Assembly: GCF_038502225.1 (NCBI RefSeq)
Contig: NC_091298.1
Coordinates: 29,555,795 to 29,619,794, forward strand
DNA: 64,000 nt
Direction of reading: 5' to 3'
DNA from: Cherax quadricarinatus
Lineage: Eukaryota; Arthropoda; Malacostraca; Decapoda; Parastacidae
Shown: one piece after another, positions 30,436 through 42,163 of the stretch
Layout: each line of letters starts with the position of its first letter
Numbering within the stretch: position 1 is the stretch's first letter
The notes under the pieces: generated by a model
Seen by the model: only the letters and a program-made list of their open reading frames with translations
What the model was told of the DNA's origin: nothing
Databases searched by the model: none
Program-made: the position numbers and the translations under genes

Positions 30436-33400
30436 CCTTTGGCTGAGGGTAGTGTGGGTCAGGCTGGCACAGGAATATGTGGGTCAGGCTGGTTGAGGGT
30501 AATGTGGGTCAGGCTGGCCAGGGGTAATGTGGGTCAGGCTGGTTGAGGGTAGTGTGGGTGAGGCTGGTTGAGAGTAATGTGGGTCAGGCTGGCTGAGAGT
30601 AAGGTGGGTCAGGCTGCCTGAGGGTAGTGTGGGTCAGGCTGGCACAGGAATGCGTGGGTCAGGCTGGTTGAGAGTAATGTGGGTCAGGCTGGTTGAGGGT
30701 AGTGTGGGTCAGGCTGGTTGAGGGTAGTGTGGGTCAGGCTGGTTGAGGGTAGTGTGGATCAGGCTGGTTGAGGGTAATGTGGGTCAGGCTGGTTGAGGGT
30801 AGTGTGGGTCAGGCTGGTTGAGAGTAATGTGGGCAAGGGTGCTTGAGGGTAATGTGGGTCAGGCTGGTTGAAGGTAGTGTGGGTCAGGCTGGCTGAGAGT
30901 AGTGTGCGACGATCTGTATGAGAGTAGCGTGTGTCAGTCAGGCTGGCCGGGGGTAATGTGGGTCAGGCTGGCCGGGGGTAATGTGGGTCAGGCTGGTTGA
31001 GGGTAATGTGGGTCAGGCTGGTTGGTTGAGGGTAATGTGGGTCAGGCTGGTTGAGGGTAGTGTGGGTCAGGCTGGTTGAGAGTAATGTGGGTCAGGCTGG
31101 CTGAATGTAGTGTGGGACGATCTGTATGATAGTAGCGTGTATCAATCAGGCTGGACGGTGGTAATGTGGGTCAGGCTGGTTGAGGGTAATGTGGGTCAGG
31201 CTGGTTGAGGGTGATGTGGGTCAGGCTGGTTGAGGGTGATGTGGGTCAGGCTGGCTGAGGGTAGTGTGGGTCAGGCTGGCACAGGGTAGTGTGGGTCAGG
31301 CTGGTTGAGGGTAGTGTGGGTCAGGCTGGTTGAGGGTAGTGTGGGTCAGACTGGTTGAGAGTAGTGTGGGTCAGACTGGTTGAGAGTAGTGTGGGTCAGA
31401 CTGGTTGAGAGTAGTGTGGGTCAGACTGGTTGAGAGTAGTGTGGGTCAGACTGGTTGAGAGTAGCGTGGGTCAGACTGACTGAGGGTAATGTGGGTCAGG
31501 CTGGCTGAGGGTAGTGTGGGTCAGGCTGGTTGAGAGTAATGTGGGCCAGGGTGCTTGAGGGTAGTGTGGGTCAGGCTGGTTGAGGGTAGTGTAGGTCATG
31601 CTGGCTGAGGGTAATGGGGGTCAGACTGGTTGAGAGTAATGTGGGTCAGGCTGGTTGAAGGTAGTGTGGGTCAGGCTGGCTGAGAGTAGTGTGGGACGAT
31701 CTGTATGAGAGTAGCGTGTGTCAGTCAGGCTGGCCGGTGGTAATGTGGGTCAGGCTGGTTGAGGGTAATGTGGGTCAGGCTGGTTGAGGGTGATGTGGGT
31801 CAGGCTGGTTGAGAGTAATGTGGGTCAGGATGGCTGAGGGTAGTGTGGGTCAGGCTGGCACAGGAATGTGTGGGTCTGGCTGGCACAGGAATGTGTGGGT
31901 CAGGCTGGCACAGGAATGTGTGGGTCAGGCTGGCACAGGAATGTGTGGGTCAGGCTGGTTGAGAGTAATGTGGGTCAAGCTGGCCGGGGGTAATGTGGGT
32001 CAGGCTGGTTGAGGGTAGTGTGGGTCAGGCTGGTTGAGAGTAATGTGGGTCAGGCTGGCTGAGGGTAGTGTGGGTCAGGCTGGCTGAGGGTAGTGTGGGT
32101 CAGGCTGGCTGAGGGTAGTGTGGGTCAGGCTGGCACAGGAATGTGTGGGTCAGGCTGGTTGAGGGTAGTGTGGGTCAGGCTGCTTGAGAGTAAGGTGGGT
32201 CAGGCTGGCTGAGGGTAGTGTGGGTCAGGCTGGCACAGGAATGTGTGGGTGAGGCTGGTTGAGAGTAATGTGGGTCAGGCTGGCCGGGGATAGTGTGGGT
32301 CAGGCTGGTTGAGGGTAATGTGGGTCAGGCTGGTTGAGGGTAGTGTGGCTCAGACTGGTTAAGGGTAGTTTGGGTCCGGCTGGTTGAGGGTAGGGGGGTC
32401 AGGCTGGTTGAGGGTAGTGTGGGTCAGGCTGGTTGAGGGTAGTGTGGGTCAGGCTGGTTGAGGGTAGTGTGGGTCAGGCTGGTTGAGGGTAGTGTGGGTC
32501 AGGCTGGTTGAGGGTCTTGTGTGTCAGGCTGGTTGAGGGTATTGTGTGTCAGGCTGGTTGAGGGTAGGGGGCTCAGGGTGGTTGAGGGTAGGGGGCTCAG
32601 GCTGGTTGAGGGTAGTGTGGGTTAGGCTGGTTGAGGGTAGGGAGGGTTAGGTAGGTTGAGGATAGTGTGGGTCAGGCTGGTTGAGGGTAGTGTGGGTCAG
32701 GCTTGTTGAGAGTAGGGTCAGGCTGGTTGAGGGTAGTGTGGGTCAGGCTGGTTTAGGGTTGTGTGGGTCAGGCTGGTTTAGGGTAGTGTGGATCAGGCTG
32801 GTTGAGTGTAGTGTGGGGTCAGGCTGGTTTAGGGTAGTGTGGGTTAGGCTGGTTGAGGGTAGTGTTGGTCAGGCTGGTTGAGTGTAGTGTGGGTCAGGCT
32901 CGTTGAGTGTAGTGTGGGTCAGGCTGGTTGAGGGTAGTGTGGGTCAGGCTGGTTGAGTGTAGTGTGGGTCAGGCTGGTTAAGGGTAGGGGGGTTAGGTTG
33001 GTTGAGGGTAGTGTGGGTCAGGCTGGTTGAGGGTAGTGTGGGTCAGGCTGGTTGAGGGTAGTGTGGGTCAGGCTGGTTGAGGGTAGTGTGGGTCAGGCTG
33101 GTTGAGGGTAGTGTGGGTCAGGCTGGTTGAGGGTAGTGTGGGTCAGGCTGGTTGAGGGTAGTGTGGGTCAGGCTTGTTGAGAGTAGGGTCAGGCTGGTTG
33201 AGGGTAGTGTGGGTTAGGCTGGTTGAGGGTAGGGAGGGTTAGGTTGGTTGAGGATAGTGTGGGTCAGGCTGGTTGAGGGTAGTGTGGGTCAGGCTGGTTT
33301 AGGGTAGTGTGGGTCAGGCTGGTTTAGGGTAGTATGGATCAGGCTGGTTGAGTGTAGTGTGGGTCAGGCTGGTTTAGGGTAGTGTGGGTTAGGCTGGTTG

Positions 33401-34581
33401 AGGGTAGTGTGGGTCAGGCTGGTTGAGTGTAGTGTGGGTCAGGCTGGTTGAGGGTAGTGTGGGTCAGGCTGGTTGAGTGTAGTGTGGGTCAGGCTGGTTA
33501 AGGGTAGGGGGTTAGGTTGGTTGAGGGTAATGTGGGTCAGGCTGGTTGAGGGTAGTGTGGGTCAGGCTGGTTGAGGGTAGTGTGGGTCAGGCTGGTTGAG
33601 GGTAGTGTGGGTCAGGCTGGTTGAGGGTAGTGTGGGTCAGGCTGGTTGAGGGTAGTGTGGGTCAGGCTGGTTGAGGGTAGTGTGGGTCAGGCTGGTTGAG
33701 GGTAGTGTGGGTCAGGCTGGTTGAGGGTAGTGTGGGTCAGGCTGGTTGAGGGTAGTGTGGGTCAGGCTGGTTGAGGGTAGTGTGGGTCAGGCTGGTTGAG
33801 GGTAGTGTGGGTCAGGCTGGTTTAGGGTAGTGTGGGTCAGGCTGGTTTAGGGTAGTGTGGGTCAGGCTGGTTGAGGGTAGTGTTGATCAGGCTGGTTGAG
33901 GGTAGGGGGGTCAGGCTGGTTGAGGGTAGTTTGGGTCAGGCTGGTTGAGGGTAGTGTGGGTCAGGCTGGTTTAGGGTAGTGTGGTCAGGCTGGTTTAGGG
34001 TAGTGTGGGTCAGGCTGGATTAGGGTAGTGTGGGTCAGGCTGGATTAGGGTAGTGTGGGTCAGGCTGGATTAGGGTAGTGTGGGTCAGGCTGGTGTAGGG
34101 TAGTGTGGGTCAGGCTGGTTTGGGGTAGTGTGGGTCAGGCTGGTTGAGGGTAGGGGGCTCAGGGTGGTTGATGGTAGGGGGCTCAGTCTGGTTGAGGGTA
34201 GTGTGGGTCAGGCTGGTTGAGGGTAGTGTGGATCAGGCTGTTTTAGGATAGTGTGGGTCAGGCTGGTTGAGGGTAGGGGGCTCAGGGTGGTTGAGGGTAG
34301 GGGGCTCAGTCTGGTTGAGGGTAGTGTGGGTCAGGCTGGTTGAGGGTAGTGTGGATCAGGCTGTTTTAGGATAGTGTGGGTCAGGCTGTTTTAGGATAGT
34401 GTGAGTTAGGTTGGTTGAGGGTAGTGTGGATCAGGCTGGTTGAGGGTAGTGTGGGTCAGGCTGGTTGAGGGTTGTGTGGGTCAGGCTGGTTGAGGGTAGT
34501 GTGGTTCAGGCTGATTGAGGGTAGTGTGGATCAGGCTGGTTGAGTGTAGTGTGGGTTACGCTGGTTGAGGGTAGTGTGGGT
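30436..34581. repeat. 25-bp minisatellite array, block A
   Basis: The basic unit is GGTTGAGGGTAGTGTGGGTC plus AGGCT. The proximal 2 kb mixes several variants (GCACAGGAATGTGTGGGTC, GGCCGGGGGTAATGTGGGTC, and a longer ACGATCTGTATGAGAGTAGC insert). Distal units are more uniform, with GTTTAGGG, GATTAGGG and GGGGGCTCAGGG variants. The block ends abruptly at the duplication junction (34582). Plus strand is about half G with very little C. Frames of 64-67 codons are repeat translation. Confidence 0.98.
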
Positions 34582-36014
34582 TAGGCTCCCGGCTGCCCTC
34601 AAGAGGGAGCTGGACAGATACTTAAAGTCGGTGCCGTATCAGCTGGGCTGTGGTTCGTATATTGGGCTACGTGCGGCCAGCAGTAACAGTCTAGTTGAAC
34701 AGGCCGACATTGTTACTCTGAAGTCATTGCCTTCCTTTTCCGCTCTGTTAAGTTGTTAGAGTTAGTTTCATAGTCCAATTAAAGTTTTAATTCTTCCGGA
34801 CTTCCAGGGCAGAACGGCTGAAATTTGTCGTCAGTGAACATCATATATTTTTTAGGCCGTCTGGAAGCCCTGGGTTAAGTCAGTCTGGAAATTTCTTGTA
34901 TCCATAACAGACACCACAAATCACATTGCTGCGATTTATATCTGTGTCAGACATGGTCATTAGGAAGAGAATTAAAGCATTTCATATTGATATCCTCTGA
35001 TTTTATTTTGTTGAGTATTACTCTGTGTCTGATTTGTTAGAAAATTAAAAACCTCTCTGTATATTGTCAAAACAATATACTGGAGTGAAAGATATGGGAG
35101 AAGATGCGAAATAAAGCCAGTAAAAAGCGGGCACAATTAGAGGATAATGTATTAACATCCGTGGATCCAGACTGTACCATATTGTACCAAAATATAACAG
35201 AAACACTTCCGTAAAGTCCTTCAGGAAACTCGACTAGTAGTTAACTCACTGGTCTGGAGTTTTACGACTCGTCGCCATGGGTTCAACCCCCACCCGTACC
35301 GTGGTTCGGCTAATACCTTCAAGTGCCAGATCAGCCAAGCTATGATGAATATATAAGCCAGCACTAACAGCCTGGTTGACCAGGCAGGCACCAGATAAGC
35401 TTATGGAAGAGAAGGAAACCTCTCGTCATCCATCAAAGGTATATCAGAAGTAAATTGGAGTGCCACTGACGGTGTGGTGAAACTAGGGAAACACAATGGC
35501 AAATCAGTTGACATCACAATCACCACACCATCGTGATGCACTGTAGGAAAATAAGACACTATTGTTCCCTTCATTGTCTCTTACAGAACAGTGTGAGAGT
35601 TAGAAATACCTAAGTGTTCCCTTCATTGTCTAGTACACAACAGTGTGGGAGGTTGAGATACTTGAGTGTTACAATGAACTTGCCATAGTTCACTACCAGA
35701 GAATATTAAAAGGTTAACCTATTAATTCTCTTCTAGCATCTAGCCTGTTTCTGGCTTATAACAAATTACTAGTCATAACTTAAAACCATTGGTGTAGCGG
35801 CAGTTACTTTCTCCAACAACACTTTTACCATGGGTTATTATAAGAAAGTTACAAGAGGGAGAATTAATAACAGCTACTAGAAGATTGAGAACTTTTATGA
35901 ACCAAATAGGGTTAATATTATATACAAACTAAATGGTTCTGGAATTTTTAGTCTCCTACACACAATTAGGTACATAGTGTAATTAGTATATTAGGATATT
36001 ATCTTGAACTGTGC
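34582..36014. repeat. Non-satellite part of 5579-bp tandem duplication, copy 2
   Basis: Second copy of 29003-30435, containing the same LINE pieces (34789-35059 minus, 35079-35219 plus, 35325-35459 plus) and SINE (35229-35324 plus, B box at 35280-35290). The junction reads GGGTTAGGCTCCCGGC: satellite unit GGGTTAGG joined to LINE TAGGCTCCC with shared TAGG. Confidence 0.9.
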
Positions 36015-38995
36015 CCTTTGGCTGAGGGTAGTGTGGGTCAGGCTGGCACAGGAATATGTGGGTCAGGCTGGTTGAGGGTAATGTGGGTCAGGCTGGCCAG
36101 GGGTAATGTGGGTCAGGCTGGTTGAGGGTAGTGTGGGTGAGGCTGGTTGAGAGTAATGTGGGTCAGGCTGGCTGAGAGTAAGGTGGGTCAGGCTGCCTGA
36201 GGGTAGTGTGGGTCAGGCTGGCACAGGAATGCGTGGGTCAGGCTGGTTGAGAGTAATGTGGGTCAGGCTGGTTGAGGGTAGTGTGGGTCAGGCTGGTTGA
36301 GGGTAGTGTGGGTCAGGCTGGTTGAGGGTAGTGTGGATCAGGCTGGTTGAGGGTAATGTGGATCAGGCTGGTTGAGGGTAGTGTGGGTCAGGCTGGTTGA
36401 GAGTAATGTGGGCAAGGGTGCTTGAGGGTAATGTGGGTCAGGCTGGTTGAAGGTAGTGTGGGTCAGGCTGGCTGAGAGTAGTGTGCGACGATCTGTATGA
36501 GAGTAGCGTGTGTCAGTCAGGCTGGCCGGGGGTAATGTGGGTCAGGCTGGCCGGGGGTAATGTGGGTCAGGCTGGTTGAGGGTAATGTGGGTCAGGCTGG
36601 TTGAGAGTAATGTGGGTCAGGCTGGCTGAATGTAGTGTGGGACGATCTGTATGATAGTAGCGTGTATCAATCAGGCTGGACGGTGGTAATGTGGGTCAGG
36701 CTGGTTGAGGGTAATGTGGGTCAGGCTGGTTGAGGGTGATGTGGGTCAGGCTGGTTGAGGGTGATGTGGGTCAGGCTGGCTGAGGGTAGTGTGGGTCAGG
36801 CTGGCACAGGGTAGTGTGGGTCAGGCTGGTTGAGGGTAGTGTGGGTCAGGCTGGTTGAGGGTAGTGTGGGTCAGACTGGTTGAGAGTAGTGTGGGTCAGA
36901 CTGGTTGAGAGTAGTGTGGGTCAGACTGGTTGAGAGTAGCGTGGGTCAGACTGGTTGAGAGTAGTGTGGGTCAGACTGGTTGAGAGTAGCGTGGGTCAGA
37001 CTGACTGAGGGTAATGTGGGTCAGGCTGGCTGAGGGTAGTGTGGGTCAGGCTGGTTGAGAGTAATGTGGGCCAGGGTGCTTGAGGGTAGTGTGGGTCAGG
37101 CTGGTTGAGGGTAGTGTAGGTCATGCTGGCTGAGGGTAATGGGGGTCAGACTGGTTGAGAGTAATGTGGGTCAGGCTGGTTGAAGGTAGTGTGGGTCAGG
37201 CTGGCTGAGAGTAGTGTGGGACGATCTGTATGAGAGTAGCGTGTGTCAGTCAGGCTGGCCGGTGGTAATGTGGGTCAGGCTGGTTGAGGGTAATGTGGGT
37301 CAGGCTGGTTGAGGGTGATGTGGGTCAGGCTGGTTGAGAGTAATGTGGGTCAGGATGGCTGAGGGTAGTGTGGGTCAGGCTGGCACAGGAATGTGTGGGT
37401 CTGGCTGGCACAGGAATGTGTGGGTCAGGCTGGCACAGGAATGTGTGGGTCAGGCTGGCACAGGAATGTGTGGGTCAGGCTGGTTGAGAGTAATGTGGGT
37501 CAGGCTGGCCGGGGGTAATGTGGGTCAGGCTGGTTGAGGGTAGTGTGGGTCAGGCTGGTTGAGAGTAATGTGGGTCAGGCTGGCTGAGGGTAGTGTGGGT
37601 CAGGCTGGCTGAGGGTAGTGTGGGTCAGGCTGGCTGAGGGTAGTGTGGGTCAGGCTGGCACAGGAATGTGTGGGTCAGGCTGGTTGAGGGTAGTGTGGGT
37701 CAGGCTGCTTGAGAGTAAGGTGGGTCAGGCTGGCTGAGGGTAGTGTGGGTCAGGCTGGCACAGGAATGTGTGGGTGAGGCTGGTTGAGAGTAATGTGGGT
37801 CAGGCTGGCCGGGGATAGTGTGGGTCAGGCTGGTTGAGGGTAATGTGGGTCAGGCTGGTTGAGGGTAGTGTGGCTCAGACTGGTTAAGGGTAGTTTGGGT
37901 CCGGCTGGTTGAGGGTAGGGGGGTCAGGCTGGTTGAGGGTAGTGTGGGTCAGGCTGGTTGAGGGTAGTGTGGGTCAGGCTGGTTGAGGGTAGTGTGGGTC
38001 AGGCTGGTTGAGGGTAGTGTGGGTCAGGCTGGTTGAGGGTCTTGTGTGTCAGGCTGGTTGAGGGTATTGTGTGTCAGGCTGGTTGAGGGTAGGGGGCTCA
38101 GGGTGGTTGAGGGTAGGGGGCTCAGGCTGGTTGAGGGTAGTGTGGGTTAGGCTGGTTGAGGGTAGGGAGGGTTAGGTAGGTTGAGGATAGTGTGGGTCAG
38201 GCTGGTTGAGGGTAGTGTGGGTCAGGCTTGTTGAGAGTAGGGTCAGGCTGGTTGAGGGTAGTGTGGGTCAGGCTGGTTTAGGGTTGTGTGGGTCAGGCTG
38301 GTTTAGGGTAGTGTGGATCAGGCTGGTTGAGTGTAGTGTGGGTCAGGCTGGTTTAGGGTAGTGTGGGTTAGGCTGGTTGAGGGTAGTGTTGGTCACGCTG
38401 GTTGAGTGTAGTGTGGGTCAGGCTCGTTGAGTGTAGTGTGGGTCAGGCTGGTTGAGGGTAGTGTGGGTCAGGCTGGTTGAGTGTAGTGTGGGTCAGGCTG
38501 GTTAAGGGTAGGGGGGTTAGGTTGGTTGAGGGTAGTGTGGGTCAGGCTGGTTGAGGGTAGTGTGGGTCAGGCTGGTTGAGGGTAGTGTGGGTCAGGCTGG
38601 TTGAGGGTAGTGTGGGTCAGGCTGGTTGAGGGTAGTGTGGGTCAGGCTGGTTGAGGGTAGTGTGGGTCAGGCTGGTTGAGGGTAGTGTGGGTCAGGCTTG
38701 TTGAGAGTAGGGTCAGGCTGGTTGAGGGTAGTGTGGGTTAGGCTGGTTGAGGGTAGGGAGGGTTAGGTTGGTTGAGGATAGTGTGGGTCAGGCTGGTTGA
38801 GGGTAGTGTGGGTCAGGCTGGTTTAGGGTAGTGTGGGTCAGGCTGGTTTAGGGTAGTATGGATCAGGCTGGTTGAGTGTAGTGTGGGTCAGGCTGGTTTA
38901 GGGTAGTGTGGGTTAGGCTGGTTGAGGGTAGTGTGGGTCAGGCTGGTTGAGTGTAGTGTGGGTCAGGCTGGTTGAGGGTAGTGTGGGTCAGGCTG
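36015..38995. repeat. 25-bp minisatellite array, block A'
   Basis: Duplicate of block A with the same order of variant units and scattered substitutions (for example GGATCAGG at 36360 where copy 1 has GGGTCAGG at 30781). Over the full block it is about 105 bp shorter, measured from the TTACGCTGG landmark at 34557 and 40031, about four units lost net. Confidence 0.95.
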
Positions 38996-41900
38996 GTTAA
39001 GGGTAGGGGGTTAGGTTGGTTGAGGGTAATGTGGGTCAGGCTGGTTGAGGGTAGTGTGGGTCAGGCTGGTTGAGGGTAGTGTGGGTCAGGCTGGTTGAGG
39101 GTAGTGTGGGTCAGGCTGGTTGAGGGTAGTGTGGGTCAGGCTGGTTGAGGGTAGTGTGGGTCAGGCTGGTTGAGGGTAGTGTGGGTCAGGCTGGTTGAGG
39201 GTAGTGTGGGTCAGGCTGGTTGAGGGTAGTGTGGGTCAGGCTGGTTGAGGGTAGTGTGGGTCAGGCTGGTTTAGGGTAGTGTGGGTCAGGCTGGTTTAGG
39301 GTAGTGTGGGTCAGGCTGGTTTAGGGTAGTGTGGGTCAGGCTGGTTGAGGGTAGTGTTGATCAGGCTGGTTGAGGGTAGGGGGGTCAGGCTGGTTGAGGG
39401 TAGTTTGGGTCAGGCTGGTTGAGGGTAGTGTGGGTCAGGCTGGTTTAGGGTAGTGTGGTCAGGCTGGTTTAGGGTAGTGTGGGTCAGGCTGGATTAGGGT
39501 AGTGTGGGTCAGGCTGGATTAGGGTAGTGTGGGTCAGGCTGGATTAGGGTAGTGTGGGTCAGGCTGGTGTAGGGTAGTGTGGGTCAGGCTGGTTTGGGGT
39601 AGTGTGGGTCAGGCTGGTTGAGGGTAGGGGGCTCAGGGTGGTTGAGGGTAGGGGGCTCAGTCTGGTTGAGGGTAGTGTGGGTCAGGCTGGTTGAGGGTAG
39701 TGTGGATCAGGCTGTTTTAGGGTAGTGTGGGTCAGGCTGGTTGAGGGTAGGGGGCTCAGGGTGGTTGAGGGTAGGGGGCTCAGTCTGGTTGAGGGTAGTG
39801 TGGGTCAGGCTGGTTGAGGGTAGTGTGGATCAGGCTGTTTTAGGATAGTGTGGGTCAGGCTGTTTTAGGATAGTGTGAGTTAGGTTGGTTGAGGGTAGTG
39901 TGGATCAGGCTGGTTGAGGGTAGTGTGGGTCAGGCTGGTTGAGGGTTGTGTGGGTCAGGCTGGTTGAGGGTAGTGTGGTTCAGGCTGATTGAGGGTAGTG
40001 TGGATCAGGCTGGTTGAGTGTAGTGTGGGTTACGCTGGTTGAGGGTAGTGTGGGTTAGGTTGGTTGAGGGTAGTGTGGGTCAGGCTGGTTGAGGGTAGTG
40101 TGGGTCAGGCTGGTTGAGGGTAGTGTGGGTCAGGCTGGTTGAGGGTAGGGTGGGTCAGGCTGGTTGAGGGTAAGTGTGGGTCAGGCTGGTTGAGGGTAGT
40201 GTGGTTCAGGCTGATTGAGGGTAGTGTGGATCAGGCTGGTTGAGTGTAGTGTGGGTCAGGCTGGTTGAGTGTAGTGTGGGTCAGGCTGGTTTAGGGTAAT
40301 ATGGGTCAGGCTGGTTGAGTGTAGTGTGGGTCAGGCTGGTTGAGTGTAGTGTGGGTCAGGCTGGTTGAGGGTAGTGTGGGTCAGGCTGGTTGAGGGTAGT
40401 GTGGGTCAGGCTGGTTGAGTGTAGTGTGGGTCAGGCTGGTTGAGGGTAGTATGGGTCAGGCTGGTTGAGTGTAGTGTGGGTCAGGCTGGTTGAGGGTAGT
40501 ATGGATCAGGCTGGTTGAGGGTAGTGTGGGTCAGGCTGGTTGAGGGTAGTATGGGTCAGGCTGGTTGAGGGTAGTGTGGGTCAGGCTGGTTGAGTGTAGT
40601 GTGGGTCAGGCTGGTTGAGTGTAGTGTGGGTCAGGCTGGTTGAGTGTAGTGTGGGTCAGGCTGGTTGAGGGTAGTATGGGTCAGGCTGGTTGAGTGTAGT
40701 GTGGGTCAGGCTGGTTGAGTGTAGTGTGGGTCAGGCTGGTTGAGGGTAGTATGGGTCAGGCTGGTTGAGTGTAGTGTGGGTCAGGCTGGTTGAGTGTAGT
40801 GTGGGTCAGGCTGGTTGAGTGTAGAGTGGGTCAGGCTGGTTGAGGGTAGTATGGATCAGGCTGGTTGAGGGTAGTATGGGTCAGGCTGGTTGAGTGTAGT
40901 GTGGGTCAGGCTGGTTGAGTGTAGTGTGGGTCAGGCTGGTTGAGTGTAGTGTGGGTCAGGCTGGTTGAGTGTAGTGTGGGTCAGGCTGGTTGAGGGTAGT
41001 ATGGGTCAGGCTGGTTGAGTGTAGTGTGGGTCAGGCTGGTTGAGTGTAGTGTGGGTCAGGCTGGTTGAGGGTAGTATGGGTCAGGCTGGTTGAGTGTAGT
41101 GTGGGTCAGGCTGGTTGAGTGTAGTGTGGGTCAGGCTGGTTGAGGGTAGTATGGATCAGGCTGGTTGAGGGTAGTGTGGGTCAGGCTGGTTGAGGGTAGT
41201 ATGGGTCAGGCTGGTTGAGGGTAGGGGGGGTCAGGCTGGTTTAGGGTAGTGTGGGTCAGGCTGGTTTAGGGTAGTGTGGGTCAGGCTGGTTTAGGGTAGT
41301 GTGGGTCAGGCTGGTTTAGGGTAGTGTGGGTCAGGCTGGTTTAGGGTAGTGTGGGTCAGGCTGGTTTAGGGTAGTGTGGGTCAGGCTGGTTTAGGGTAGT
41401 GTGGGTCAGGCTGGTTTAGGGTAGTGTGGGTCAGGCTGGTTTAGGGTAGTGTGGGTCAGGCTGGTTTAGGGTAGTGTGGGTCAGGCTGGTTTAGGGTAGT
41501 GTGGGTCAGGCTGGTTTAGGGTAGTGTGGGTCAGGCTGGTTTAGGGTAGTGTGGGTCAGGCTGGTTTAGGGTAGTGTGGGTCAGGCTGGTTTAGGGTAGT
41601 GTGGGTCAGGCTGGTTTAGGGTAGTGTGGGTCAGGCTGGTTTAGGGTAGTGTGGGTCAGGCTGGTTTAGGGTAGTGTGGGTCAGGCTGGTTTAGGGTAGT
41701 GTGGGTCAGGCTGGTTTAGGGTAGTGTGGGTCAGGCTGGTTTAGGGTAGTGTGGGTCAGGCTGGTTTAGGGTAGTGTGGGTCAGGCTGGTTTAGGGCAGT
41801 GTGGGTCAGGCTGGTTTAGGGCAGTGTGGGTCAGGCTGGTTTAGGGTAGTGTGGGTCAGGCTGGTTTAGGGTAGTGTGGGTCAGGCTGGTTTAGGGTAGT

Positions 41901-42163
41901 GTGGGTCAGGCTGGTTTAGGGTAGTGTGGGTCAGGCTGGTTTAGGGTAGTGTGGGTCAGGCTGGTTTAGGGTAGTGTGGGTCAGGCTGGTTTAGGGTAGT
42001 GTGGGTCAGGCTGGTTTAGGGTAGTGTGGGTCAGGCTGGTTTAGGGTAGTGTGGGTCAGGCTGGTTGAGGGTAGTGTGGGTCAGGCTGGTTGAGTGTAGT
42101 GTGGGTCAGGCTGGTTGAGGGTAGTGTGGGTCAGGCTGGTTGAGTGTAGTGTGGGTCAGGCTG
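38996..42163. repeat. Higher-order repeat 1 of the 25-bp array (3168 bp)
   Basis: Bounded by the landmark GTTAAGGGTAGGGGG (38996 and 42164). Ordered sub-blocks: TTGAGGG units, a GATTAGGG run, GGGGGCTCAGGG units, TTTTAGGATAG units, TTACGCTGG (40031), alternating GAGTGTAG/GAGGGTAG units, then a pure TTTAGGG block (41231-42060). Confidence 0.9.
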
